64,000 bases of DNA from Rehmannia glutinosa. Its lineage: Eukaryota > Streptophyta > Magnoliopsida > Lamiales > Orobanchaceae. Numbering within the stretch: position 1 is the stretch's first letter; each line of letters starts with the position of its first letter. Location of the stretch: contig CM071935.1 in assembly GCA_016081115.2 (NCBI GenBank), forward strand, positions 55,538,680 to 55,602,679, in the 5' to 3' direction. Positions 21,862-32,865 of this stretch are shown in pieces. The position numbers and the translations under genes were made by a program. The notes below the pieces were generated by a model, which saw only the letters and a program-made list of their open reading frames with translations, did no database searches and was not told where the DNA came from.

Positions 21862-23996
21862 AGATGATCCAACCAACCTATAGCTAAAAGACTTGACTCT
21901 AAGAGGTTGCCATCTATCAGTGCCATAATCATAGTGCACATTAGCAAATTGCTTGGGGGTTTTAGTTTCATACTGCTGTCTCTTTTGTATGTATGTCTGT
22001 GTTTGTGTTTTAGCAATTGCTTTCTTGGGATAGTTGTGATATTTCTGAGTGTAGTGCTTGGGTGTGTATGTGTGTTGATAGTAGCTCTTTTGCCTTTGGA
22101 ATGACCTTTGCTGAGTTTTAGGTCTTTGCCATCATGACTTGTATTCTATAGGTCTTTGCTAATGTTTCACATTATTCCAATTAGCATAGTTTGGTTAGTT
22201 TCTACCATTCCCATCATGTGTGTTTCTCTGATGAAATTTCTGGGGTATCTGGTAGCTCTGTTTTCTTTTATACAGAATATTTTCTATTTGGAGTTTGTTG
22301 AGGAACTCGACTGGATTTCGTCTTAGTTATCCTCTTAGCATACTCAACTGGCTGTTTTCCTTTCCCTTTGTATCCAAGGCCAGTTTGTTTGTGATTGTGG
22401 TTTGGAGTGAATGTGGGTGCAGCATTTGGTGTTTTGGATTTTTGAGATGCTTCATTACTTGAAGATCCTTTTTCCAAAATCACTTTTGAAGTTTGACTGT
22501 GCACAAAGGAATTGAATCATATGCCTGTCTTATCTACACATTCTTTTTGACTCATGATAATATCATCCAATGATTTGGATGCCTTTGTAAATGAGACAAT
22601 CACATTTTTGAGATCTTTTTCCCTCTTTTCTATAGCAGCTAACTCTGATATGATCTTGGCATTTTCAGCCTTCAGCTTAGTGTTCTCATCAGCTATGTGA
22701 CTCAGAGTACTCAGCTCTTTTGTCAGCTGTGAGTTTTGGCTTTTAAGCTGATTGTTTTCCTCATTTAGAATTGTGTGTGAGGATTTTATGTGTTCAAAAT
22801 CTTTCATCATTTTGCCTAATGAATCATGAAGATCAGTGGGTGATGAAGTGTGTGTATCACAATCACTATCACTTGAATCTGAATGAGATGAGTTAGAGTG
22901 TACCTCATCTTCTTGATCTGGTTGATCTTGTTCTTTAGCCATAAGGCAAATCATAGCCTCTTCTTCAGAGCCACTTGAGTAGTTAGCTTCACTACTCTAT
23001 GAGTCTGCTGCTTCTTTAGACTTGACTGTCTCATCAGTCTCAGCAGCCAACATGGCTTTCTTCTTTTCCTGTCTTTTTTCCTTGAAGACTCTTCTATCTT
23101 CCTCATTCCTATATTTGTTGACTGGTGGATAGGAACAGTCAACTGCAAAATGTCCTGGTTGTCTGTAGTTCCAACACAGGTTCTCAGCTCTTTGATCAGC
23201 CTTTTCTGTTCTTGGATTATCAGCTCTCTGATATTCAACCCTTTGATGTTCAGCTCTCTTTCCATCATTAGCCATCAGTGCAGCTGTCTTGGGTACAGTT
23301 GTCTCCTCTTGTTCTTTCCTTCTCAGCTCAAACTCATAGGCTTTGAGATCTGAGAATAGCTCATGATTGGATGTTCTTGAGAGGTCCATTGAGTGTCTTA
23401 GGGCCATAGTCTTCATTTCCCATTCAGCTGGGAGGCTTCTTAAGATCTTCATACATATTTCCTTTTGTGTATATTCCTTCCCAAGAGCTGAAAGCTCATT
23501 TGTGATCTCAGTGAATCTGGCATCCAGCTGATCCATTGTTTCACGTGCAAGCAATTTGAAATTTTCAAATTTTTGAACAACAACAGACAGTTTGTTTTCT
23601 TTAATTTGTTCTGATCCTTCACAAATTAAAGTCAGTTTATTCCAGATTTCTTTTGCAGATTTGCAAGATTTGACTTTATTGAACATTGCTTTGTCCAATG
23701 TCTTGTAGCGTATGTCCTTGGCCACATTGTCCAAGTTGTATCTCTTCATATCTTCATTAGTCTACTCGATTCTTGGTTTTTGAACCATGGCTGGTCTTGC
23801 TTCAGCAACAGCTTCCTCCTTAAGTTGCAGCTGCTCTTCTTACAGCCGTGTTCACTTTTAGTATTTGCAGTGGTCCATCCTCTATCACAAGCCACATTTC
23901 ACCATGTAATGCAGATAGATGAGCCTGCATACAAATTTTCCAATCATCAAATTCTTCAACAGTGAACATAGGAATGCGTGGCATATTTGCTTCCAT
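21862..23996 (-). pseudogene. gag of element C
   Basis: The ATG at 23996 begins MEANMPRIPMFTVEEFDDW. A small deletion near 23820 causes a TAA and frameshift in the Ala/Glu-rich segment. The frame then resumes (23000-23749). A deletion of about 150 nt between two copies of CAGCTCTCTT removes the segment that in other copies encodes KRFNKFFNKNYKRNKGE and the basic linker. The zinc knuckle is changed (CWNYRQPGHFAVDC: second Cys to Tyr). Acidic and coiled-coil parts follow (22517-22954). The C-terminal tail is cut at 21862. Confidence 0.9.
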
Positions 23997-24108
23997 GTTA
24001 ATAACTTTGCTTAAAATGAAAGATTTTGAAAATACAAATGTTTAAAAACTTTTTAAAATGATAGAGATCTAGTTCAGTAACCAGTGCGGAAGGCTCAATG
24101 AACCAACC

Positions 24109-24120
24109 GCTTTGATACCA
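24109..24120 (-). other. Primer binding site, element C
   Basis: TGGTATCAAAGC on the minus strand, with one change from TGGTATCAGAGC. Confidence 0.85.
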
Positions 24121-24122
24121 CT

Positions 24123-25640
24123 TGTAGGTCCCAAGGGGTGTGAAGTAAGGTTTAGAAGGGGGCGTTGAATAAACCTTACCAAATTTTTGATTTAGTCCTT
24201 TCAAATTAATTCAACAGAGTTGACTCAAATAGTTGTGTCCTTGATGGACAACTAAGTTGGCTTTTCAGCTAAGTTACCCACTCAACAGACTCGATAGAGT
24301 TGTTGATAGTATAACTCGGCTGCTCAAGCCAAATACTTAACTTGGCAGATTGGTTTTTAACAGCGGAAGACTTAACACCCTTAGATTTGTTTTAAGTTTG
24401 TTTTTAACACTTGATTTTAGCACTTACTTATTTATCAGTTGGATAGAAAATATGATTCTAACAGCAGATATAGTGTAACTATGCAGGAAAGTAAATTTGC
24501 TGAAAGTAAATGACGCAAATATTTTATAGAGGTTCGAAGATGGGGTAATTCTTCTAATCCTCTCTTCTCCAACTCCTGGAGGAATCCACTATGTAATAGA
24601 TCAGTTTACAAAGTGGTGAACGATCTGAGACACCTTGATCACACAATTGGCTTCTCTTGCGACTCGGCTTCTTCAGGCAGGCTTTTGCCTTGCTACTTCA
24701 GCTCACTTCTCAAGTTCTTGGATTTGATCACGAAGCCCTCCAACAAACTTGATAATGGTTCGACCTGGAACCTTTCTGCAATCCTAGCTTGCATAGTAGA
24801 CCCCTTTGATTTCTTCAAATGTTTCCTCTTCAACAGATTTGAAGTTGTCTTTCCTTCACTACTTGTGTTGGATCGATTTCCTTCGAGTTTCAGGCTTGAG
24901 GATTTGCTTGCTTGTTTATGAGAAAATTGTAGCTTAAATGTTTGAATATTGCTTGCTTGTTCGTGGTTCAGGTCACCACTTCTCAATAACTTCCTCAGAC
25001 TTTTATAGTGCACATTTGAAATTTTGCCCGTTGAAGAGATAGGGTAATTTCAAATGTCACTTTTGTTCGTTGGCTTATCTTGTTGCAGTCCTTGATGTTG
25101 ACATTTCCTCGTATTAAATGCCTTCGCAGCATTGCAGGTGCCTGACACAAGGTGCAGTGTTTGCTATTGGTTTATTCCTTTTACACAATTCTGGGACTAA
25201 CACTTTACACCTGACAGTTTTGACATATTACTATATTGAGTAATATTCTTGACTTTAATCAATGGATCTAAGTTAGTTGTCTCCACTAGACTGTTGTCTT
25301 TACCCCAGGTGACTTGAGTCAGCTCCAGTCATTGGATAACTCAACTGTCACTTCAACTATGAGACTTGGCTATTTGAGTTGACTTGAATAACACTTCTCA
25401 CAGTTGTTACTCAGCTGACACTCCTTCAGTCGAGTCCTTGACTTCCTTCTTGGCCATACTCAGCTGACACACAGCAGAGTCTTCAATCCAGTCCGCAGTT
25501 GACTTCTTGGCATAGCTGACTTGACACAGCTTTTCCAGCCCTATCTATTACAATATAAGTTACAAGGAAAATGGGGTGCCAACTTCCTAGTTTAAGTTTT
25601 ACATGGTATCATCAAAATTTACTCAATAAAATTCCTAACA
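24123..25640 (-). repeat. LTR shared by elements C (5' LTR) and D (3' LTR)
   Basis: 1,518 bp, plus-strand ends TGTAGGTCCC..TTCCTAACA. PBS and gag of C lie on the left. On the right is a degenerate PPT (minus AAAAAGCGGGACAT) and the 3' UTR of D. This is the second shared-LTR joint in the window. Confidence 0.88.
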
Positions 25641-25700
25641 ATGTCCCGCTTTTTGATGATGCCAAAACTTAAAATCATACAAAGAAAGTAAACAGCAAAG
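25641..25700 (-). other. PPT and 3' UTR start of element D
   Basis: Plus strand atgtcccgctttttgatgatgcc is the reverse complement of the family PPT with two changes. The following 40 bp match 35887-35930 and are interrupted by the Athila insertion at 25700, resuming at 40151. Confidence 0.75.
25696..25700. repeat. Target site duplication CAAAG, left copy
   Basis: CAAAG precedes the Athila 5' LTR and recurs at 40151-40155. Joining the flanks recreates the family UTR sequence seen at 35931-35945 (AGCAAAGATACA). Confidence 0.9.
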
Positions 25701-25981
25701 TGCATGTAATTTGGGCTTAATTGTGGTTGGAATAAGTTGATATGCATGCATTAACTGAGTAAAATGGGTCATATTCTTGTAAAGTGGAAAAGGTATTATG
25801 CTTTGCTCATTTTATAGGAATAAAACGATATTTGTAGCATTTTGGTGACAAATCGGAGCATTGCGGTATAGGACTACCAAGAATCGAGCGAATATATGAT
25901 GTTTGGAGTTGAATCGAGAAGAAGTCAGACGAACCGGGCAAGAAAAGGAAATGAACGGAGCAGAATTATCCTTAGCTGGGA

Positions 25982-26155
25982 TGCACGGGTAGGGCGTCTA
26001 TTTGTCGCATGGGCAGGGCATGCGTCTGTCGCACGGCTCGTGCATCATCACCAGGTGAAGACAAGGACACACGGCTCATGCGTCAACTCAGCAAAAGACA
26101 ATTCCTACGGCCTGACGCACAGGCCGGTCGTGCGTCAGCGCACGGCCCATGCGTA
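25982..26155 (+). repeat. Array of GC-rich palindromic motifs in Athila U3
   Basis: Variants of GCACGG-CC-CGTGCGTC recur at least five times in 170 bp. One has perfect arms GACGCAC (26114-26120) and GTGCGTC (26130-26136). It ends about 55 bp upstream of the TATA box. A counterpart lies at 38944-39133 in the 3' LTR. Confidence 0.75.
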
Positions 26156-26210
26156 TGTGTGGGAAAGTCAGGTTTTGAAGATTTTAAATCAGGTTTTGAC
26201 ACAACGGGAG

Positions 26211-26220
26211 TATAAATAGA
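26211..26220 (+). promoter_or_regulatory. TATA box of Athila 5' LTR
   Basis: TATAAATAGA, duplicated at 39186-39195 in the 3' LTR; start of transcription is expected about 30 bp downstream. Confidence 0.7.
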
Positions 26221-27160
26221 GACGAGGCGGTCCAAAACGAAGAAGGATAGATATTTGCCCTAGAAAGCAGAGAAAAGAGCAACCTTCTACCGGAAGATTC
26301 GAGAGATTGATTGAGATTGCAACCACATGCTTGAGGATTGAAGATACATCGAGTGATCATCGACATCCCTGAGTTTTCTCATTTCATAGTATCTTTTACT
26401 TTCGATTAGTTAGACATGAACATGAATAATTTGTCTATGACTTGTTTATTTCCCATGTCCGGCTAAACACCTTGTGATTACGGGGTTTGGGATTAGGTTA
26501 ATGGATACTTTTGTTTGAAGTTTAATTGCAATTGAAGTTATTATTTTCAAACCCTACTCGAGTACTCTGTTTTAATTCTTGTTTTATCACATGGCCATTG
26601 GTTTAACTTGTTTTGATGTATTGATTCATAATTAAAGTGATGAGTTTCAACACTAGATCTTGAGTGCTTGACATGAATATTTGCATGATTGATAAGTCTG
26701 TAAATATTTGTGAGGATTAATAATCTTTTGTGCTTTTGGGAGTTGGATATCTTATGTTGAGTAGAGATGCTAGCATAGATAATGCAATCAACGTTTTTAT
26801 ATACATCTCAAGAGAGAGGATAAAATACTTTCGTGATTGTCTTATAGGGAAGAATAATAATAACTTTGGTTGTGATTAATCAGATAACAAGAGGTATATT
26901 AACTGAATCCATAACCCTGGAATCCATTCATCTCCTTGATCTTTCAATCAACTCTTACTTTGGCTTTTTATGATAAATTCTTGTCTTAGTTTTATAAACT
27001 AATCATCAACTTTCAATCGTCTGAATAAAGATAAGACTATTTCGATCTCAATACTTAGTACACTAATTTATTAATCTATGTGGATTCGATCTTGCTAACC
27101 CTATTCTATAAACTACACCGTACACTTGCGGTGAAGCTAAAAATAAGGCGAACAAGTTTT

Positions 27161-27178
27161 TGGCGACGTTGTCGGGGA
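27161..27178 (+). other. Primer binding site of the Athila-like element
   Basis: TGGCGACGTTGTCGGGGA, six bases after the LTR end. It resembles TGGCGCCGTTGCCGGGGA, the tRNA-Asp-type site recalled for Athila elements, with two changes. Confidence 0.75.
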
Positions 27179-27312
27179 CTAATTAAATTTTTAGTACTAA
27201 TATTGCGATAAATAGAATTATTTTTAATTTAGACATTCTTTTCTTTTTATTGTTTGTTTAATTCTACTCCTACTGTGTTTGATTTGTTTCTTTTAGTTGG
27301 TTCAGGTAGTGC

Positions 27313-28920
27313 ATGAACACTCGCTCGAAGCAAAGAGAATTAGCATCTTTCATACCGGAGGTTGAGGCTTTTGCAACGCGACTTAGTGCAGCTACTAAAC
27401 GGGCAGAAAAATAGCGAGATCACACTATGGATGATGTGGAAGAAAACAACGGGGGTAATAACGGAGCTAATAATGGAGGTAACAAGCGATTCGCGATTAC
27501 TTTCGCCCTCAGGCAAATTGCAACTATAGTGGAATTGCCAATGTCCCGATTAATGCGAACAATTTTGAGCTGAAGCCAGCACTGATTTCGATGGTCCAGC
27601 AGAACTATTTTGGGGGTTTTCCATTCGAGGATCCCAATTCTCATCCTAAGAACTTCATGCAAATTTGCAACACGATCAAGATGAATGGGGTAACTGATGA
27701 TGCTATATGTTTGCGCTTATTCCCTTTCTCTTTAAGGGATAAGGCTAGAAACTGGCTAGCCACGTTAACTCAGGGGAATGTGAATACTTGGGACGAGTTG
27801 AGTCAGAAGTTCCTGTTTAAATTCTTTCCACCAAGTAAGACATTGTAGCTTAAGAGTGAGATCACACAGTTCAGACAGCTTGACTCCGAACCACTGTATG
27901 AGGCCTGGGAGAGATTCCGGGATTTATTGAGGAGGTGTCCGCAACACGGGTTTCCATAGGATCAGCAACTTTGCTTCTTTTGTAACGGGTTGATGGGACA
28001 GACTTGGTCATTTGTAGATGTCGCACCAGAAGGCGCTTTACTAGCTAAATTTCCACAAGATGCATTCAACTTGCTGGAAGAGATGGCAATGAATAGCTAT
28101 CAGTGGCCCTCCGAGAGGACTAATGTGAGAAGGGTAGCCGAAGTTTCTGATTCGGACCCAATTAAGGCATTGACAGCTCAGATGACTGCGTTGACGAATC
28201 AGTTGAGTGTATTAACAAAGGGGACTAAAGGAAACGCGAGTGCGAATAATAGGGGAGTTCCTCTAGATCCCATGGAGGAGGCTAATTATTTCAATAACCG
28301 GAATTTCAATAATTACCGGAACAATCAGACTCCTACCCATTATCATCCGGGAGGGAGAAATCATGAAAATTTCTCATATGCAAATACGAAGAATGTGATG
28401 CAACCACCACCGGGGTATAGTGTGGCAAATGGTGTCATTAATTCTGAGGCTAAGCCATCTATGGAGGACGTCCTCACTTCATTTATGACTCAGACAAGCT
28501 CGTTTATGAATGAGACGAGGAACAAATTTAGTAAGGATGAGGTGAAGCTGGATAAAATTGAGAATCATGTCACTCAATTGGCTAACACCATGGGGTCCCA
28601 AATGAAAAATCTTGAAACCCAGATTGGCCAATAAGCTACAATTGTAGGTGGGCAACATCAGAAAGGCCAGTTTCCGAGTAACACTAAGGTAAATCCAAAG
28701 GAGCAGTGTAAAGCCATTCGTCTGAGGAGTGGAATGGAATACGAGGGGCCGAAAATATCGGAAAGCACTGAAAATACGCAGAGACGCACGACCCGTACGC
28801 CAGTGCATGGGTAGGTCATGCGTGATACAGGGAAGACAGTTATCAGACCGGGTGATGCAGAAACTGAAGCAAATGGTGATGTTGAGGCCGATAAAGGAAC
28901 TGAGAGTCATATTGATGAGC
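27313..28920 (+). pseudogene. gag of the Athila-like element
   Basis: The ATG at 27313 starts MNTRSKQREL. A TAG after about 34 codons and a frameshift near 27490-27560 precede the conserved gag core, where FGGFPFEDPNSHPKNFMQ, LRLFPFSLRDKARNWL and DELSQKFLFKFFPP are readable (27591-27848). Then come TAG at 27846 (likely from CAG), another TAG near 27957, the segment GALLAKFPQDAFNLLEEMA (28040) and an Asn-rich linker (28240-28400). A TAA at 28632 ends the longest frame. The tail then carries GC-rich repeats (28780-28840). Gag would assemble the particle. Confidence 0.88.
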
Positions 28921-29545
28921 AAAAAGGGGCTGAGAAGCTTAAATCTTCCTCTAACCCTGATTTTCCAAACTTACTACTCCCCTTCCTTTTCCCCAACATT
29001 TTCAAAAGAAAAAGTTAGACGCGCAAATTGCAAACTTCCTTGATATATTTATGAAACTGCATATTAACATACCTTTTGCAGACGCATTACAGCAGATGCA
29101 CAATTATGTTAAATTCTTAAAGGATGTTATGTCGAAGAGGAGAAAGATGACTGGTTTCGAGATAGTCAATCTGACAAAGGAATGTAGTGCAATAATCCAA
29201 AGAAAACTACCTCAGAAACTTAAAGATCCGGGGAGTTTCACTATCCCTTGTGTAATTGGTGGTGTTTTCTTTAATAATAGTGTTGAGAATTGTAATTTCG
29301 TAGACGTAGTTGAGTCTTGCATTGATGATTACGAAGATCATACATTATCTCAGGATGATTTAGAGTTTGGTTTTACACATTCGTGTTCGACGTCAAGTGT
29401 AATGCTTGATTTCGATAATCAAGACTTGTATGACTATGTTTGTGCTTTAGATAATATGCATGAGCTACCGAGAAGCGCGAGAGGCGAAAACATGAATAAA
29501 AACATGCGAGAGTCTGCAAGGGTGCACTACCCGTGCATCTGACCA
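28921..29545 (+). pseudogene. Gag-protease linker with protease core missing, Athila-like element
   Basis: The segment KLHINIPFADALQQMHNYVK (29054-29113) and KLPQKLKDPGSFTIPCVIGG (29200-29262) is the typical lead-in to the Athila aspartic protease. The expected D-L/S-G-A-S active-site block does not follow. The frame passes straight to VENCNFVDVVESC (29284), which in this lineage lies well beyond the protease. The aspartic protease core thus appears deleted. Family layout is from memory; the join is seen in the sequence. Confidence 0.75.
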
Positions 29546-29710
29546 CGACCAGGTCGTGCGCGATGCCGTAGCAGTTACTGAAAAAGCTGAAGAACGCACA
29601 ACCCATGTGTCAGAGCATGACCAGGTCGTGCGTGATGCCAAAGAGACCCAGGTACAAAGTGAAGGTCGCACAGCCCGTGCGTCTGAGCACGGGCAGCCCA
29701 TGCACGAGTC
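29485..29710 (+). repeat. Internal GC-rich palindromic motif cluster, Athila-like element
   Basis: Repeated units such as GACCACGACCAGGTCGTGCG, CGCACAACCCATGTG and GCACAGCCCGTGCGTC resemble the U3 array at 25982-26155. A smaller cluster lies at 28783-28822. They sit between protease remnant and RT. Confidence 0.7.
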
Positions 29711-31332
29711 TGAAACACCTAATTTGACACCATAACTCAAGCCATTACCTGAGAATCTCAAATACGCATTCCTTGGGGCAAACAACACGAATCCGGTAAT
29801 CGTATCATCCCTTTTAACTTCAGTTCGGCTAGATAAATTTCTTAGGGTGTTGAGGAAACATAAATCTGCAATAGGTTGGTCGATATCTGGTTTAAAAGGC
29901 ATAAGTCCATCGATTGTCATGCATAAAATTCAAATGGAAGATGTTTATAAACCTTCAGTGCAGAACCAAAGATGATTAAACCCTATAATGCAAGAAGTTG
30001 TTAGGAAAGAAGTTTTAAAATGGTTAAATGCTGGAATTGTGTTTGCCATTTCTGATAGTTCTTGGGTGAGTCCGGTACAAGTGGTACCAAAGAAAGGGGG
30101 GATGACAGTGGTAAGGAATGAAAACGATGAATTGATTGCGACTAGGATAGTTACTGGGTGGCGTATATGCATTGATTATAGAAAATTAAATGATGCCACT
30201 CGTAAAGATCACTTTCCCCTCCCCTTTATTGCTATGATGTTAGATCGTTTGGCGGGATTTGATTATTACTATTTTCTTGATGATTATTCCGGGTATAAAT
30301 AGATCATGATTGCACCGGAAGACCAAGAGAAAACAATATTTACATGTCCCTATGGTACATTTGCATTCTGCAGAATGCCATTCGGACTATGTAATGCCTT
30401 CGCGACTTTTTAGCGATGTATGATGGCCATATTTCATGATTTTACTGAGAAAATAATGGAGGTTTTCATGGATGATTTTTTTGTATTTGGAGATTCTTTT
30501 GATCACTGTCTTGATAATCTTTCTCTAGTTTTACAGAGATGCGAGGCAACTAATCTTGTTTTGAACTGGGAGAAGTGCCATTTTATGGTATGAGATGACA
30601 TTGTATTAGGCCACCGAGTTTCTTCTGCAGGTTTAGAAGTGGACAGAGCAAAGAATGTAGCAATTGAGAAACTCCCACCTCCAACAAATGAGAAGGCAAT
30701 CAGAAGCTTCTTGGGGCACGTCGGATTCTATAGAAGGTTCATTCTTGACTTTTCTAAAATCACCAAACCTTTGAGTTATTTATTAGACAAAGATATGCTT
30801 TCAATTTTTCTGATGATTGTTTGCAGGCATTCGAGATTTTGAAGAAGGCATTGGTGACAGCATCGATTCTTGTAGTTCCGGATTGTAGTCAGCCCTTTGA
30901 GCAGATGTGTGATGCCAGTGATTTCACAGTAGGGGCCATTCTGGGTCAGAAAAGGATAAATTGTTCAGAGCCATCTATTATGCGAGTAGAACATTAGATA
31001 GTGCCCAGTAGAATTACACTACCACCGAGAAGGAAATGCTGGCAATTGTTTTTGCATTCGGTAAGTTCCGATCTTACTTGATTGGAATAAAGACGATAGT
31101 CCACACTGACCATGCATCAATTAAATATCTATTCGACAAGAAAGATGTCAAACCGAGACTAATTCAGTGGATTCTATTGTTGCAAGAATTCGATGTGGAG
31201 ATCAGAGATACAAAGGGTTGTGAGAATGTGGTAGCAGACCACTTGTCTCGACTGGAGTACAAAAAGGATGAGAAAGAGGGTACAGATATAATCAAGGAGG
31301 AGTTCCCCGATGAACATCTTTTGCTATTATAG
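29711..31332 (+). pseudogene. Reverse transcriptase and RNase H, Athila-like element
   Basis: RT begins with LKYAFLGANNTNPVIVSS (29757) and VRKEVLKWLNAGIVFAI (30000), then GWRICIDYRKLNDATRKDHF (30160) and the active site FMDDFFVFGDS (30470, where Athila usually has FMDDFSV). GHVGFYRRFILDFSKI (30715) follows. RNase H has KEMLAIVFAFGKFRSYLIG and ENVVADHLSRLEY (31030-31260). Stops: TAG at 30299 (GYK*IMI) and about 30412 (ATF*RCM), both explained by CAG to TAG, and TGA near 30594. A frameshift lies near 30800-30840 and another near 30950. Confidence 0.9.
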
Positions 31333-32628
31333 GCTAAATTCCCATGGTACGCAGATTTTGTAAATTATTTGGTAGCAAGAGTCATGCCTCCGGATTTATC
31401 CTCGTATCAAAAGAAGAAGTTCCTCCATGATGTCAAGTTCAATATGTGGGATGACCCCTTGCTCTTTAACAGGTGCACGGACATGATCATCAGAAGATGT
31501 GTGCCTCAAGAGGAGTGGGAGGGAGTTCTAAAAAAGTGTCATTCTTCACCTTCTGGAGGACACTTCGGTCTGACACGCACTGCGGCAAAGGTTTTACAGA
31601 GTGGGTTATACTGGCCTACTTTATATAATGATTGTTATTTGTATGTGCAACAGTGTGACAGGTGTCAGCGGATGGGGAACATCTCTAGACGACATGAGAT
31701 GCCTATGACAAATATGATGGAAGTCAAGCTCTTTGATGTGTGGGGGATTAACTTCATGGTTCCCTTTCCATCTTCTTCGGGCTATCAATATATTCTACTA
31801 GCAGTGGAGTATGTATCTCGATGGGTTGAGGTGATTCTGCCACAAACAAATGATGCTCAGGTAGTAATGCGGTTTTTAAAGAAAAATATATTCACTCAGT
31901 TTGGAACCCCGAGAGCGTTGACTAGCGATGGGGGGTCACACTTTGTGAATAAATTGATGAGCAATCTACTTGCAAAGTATGGGGTTAGGCACAAAGTGGC
32001 ATTAACATACCATCCGCAAGCAAATGGACAAGCAGAGGTAGCCAATCGCGAGATCAAGCAAATTTTAGAAAAGACAGTGAGCATAAATCGCAAGGATTGG
32101 GCTATGAAATTAGATGATGCGTTATGGGCATACCAGCCTGCATTCAAGACACCGTTGGGCACATCTTCTTATCAGTTGGTATTCGGAAAATCGTGTCACT
32201 TGCCCGTGAAATTAGAGTACAAGGCATTTTGGGATGTAAAGAAGTTAAATTTTGACTTCAAAACAGCGGGTGAAGAGCGGCTATTGCATTTGAATTAGAT
32301 GGAAGAGTTCCGAGATAAGGCCTACGAGAATTCTCGAATTTACAAGGAGCACACGAAGAGATGGCATGATCGGATGATTAAGAAAAGAGAGTTTCTACCG
32401 GGTGAACAAGTTCTTTTGTACAACTCATGTCTTAAACTTTTTCCCGGTAAGCTCAAATCTCGGTGCTTGGGGCCATTTGTAATCAAGAAAGTGTTGAATC
32501 CTCCAGGAATAGTAGAATTGTTGACTCGGTATGGGGAGACATTCATGGTGAATGGCCAGAGGATTAAGCACTACTTTCATAGAGATAAAAAGGAAGAGAT
32601 GGCATGCCTCACCTTGCGGGAGCCGTGA
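31333..32628 (+). pseudogene. Integrase, Athila-like element
   Basis: HHCC zinc finger: CHSSPSGGHFG and QQCDRCQRMGN (31540-31675). In the core the first catalytic Asp is replaced (VWGINFMVPFP at 31740; the family has GIDFMGPFP) and the nearby AVDY is AVEY; the other two acids are present (TSDGGSHF at 31920; NGQAEVANREIK at 32020). A TAG at 32296 splits the C-terminal part, after which PGEQVLLYNS and GPFVIKKV lead to a TGA at 32626. No chromodomain follows. The D-to-N change alone should abolish strand transfer. Confidence 0.92.
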
Positions 32629-32674
32629 TTGAGTTATACAGGCGTCAACCTATAGACGTTAAATTTAGCGCTTG

Positions 32675-32690
32675 TTGGGAGGCAACCCAA
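32675..32690 (+). other. Post-pol hairpin motif
   Basis: TTGGGAGGCAACCCAA: 5-bp stem TTGGG/CCCAA with a 6-nt loop, 46 nt after the integrase stop. I recall GGGAGGCAACCC as a recurrent motif after pol in Athila/Tat elements. Confidence 0.5.
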
Positions 32691-32865
32691 GGGTTTGTTG
32701 TATTAATTTTTGTTTTTCCCTTTATTAGTTAGGATTTATTTACTTTTCTTTTTAAAAAAAATTGAAAAATTCGGGGTGCCTACTAATGCCCCTTGCAAAA
32801 ACGTGGAGCTCCATAGCCAGTATGATTTCTAGCGATTATTAGTTCAGACGCCGGAGACAGACCCC

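Larger units (their letters stand above)
21862..25640 (-). mobile_element. Sirevirus-like element C, 5' half
   Basis: It comprises 5' LTR 24123-25640, PBS 24109-24120 and gag to 21862, where the sequence is cut by the LTR of element B. Pol and ORF3 are absent from this side. If B (with A, as a shared-LTR chain) inserted into C, the missing part should resume left of element A with target duplication AGATG. Its LTR resembles that of element F more than those of A, B or E (same length, same TCCTAACA end), so C and F may form a subfamily. Confidence 0.8.
25701..27154 (+). repeat. 5' LTR of the Athila-like element
   Basis: 1,454 bp, TGCATGTAATTTGG..AAGGCGAACA. It has a GC-rich palindrome array at 25982-26155 and TATAAATAGA at 26211-26220. 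Relative to the 3' LTR it lacks a 16-nt edge (TGATTGGTATGACTTT) and differs by several indels. Confidence 0.92.

Noticed and set aside
25982..26155. CRISPR-like or satellite array
   Set aside because: Units are irregular in length and spacing, with no unique spacers; the context is an LTR promoter.
28479..29920. Minus-strand frames of 77-151 codons in the Athila gag-pol region
   Set aside because: Antisense to gag and to the palindromic repeats, which keep both strands open; no homology recognised.
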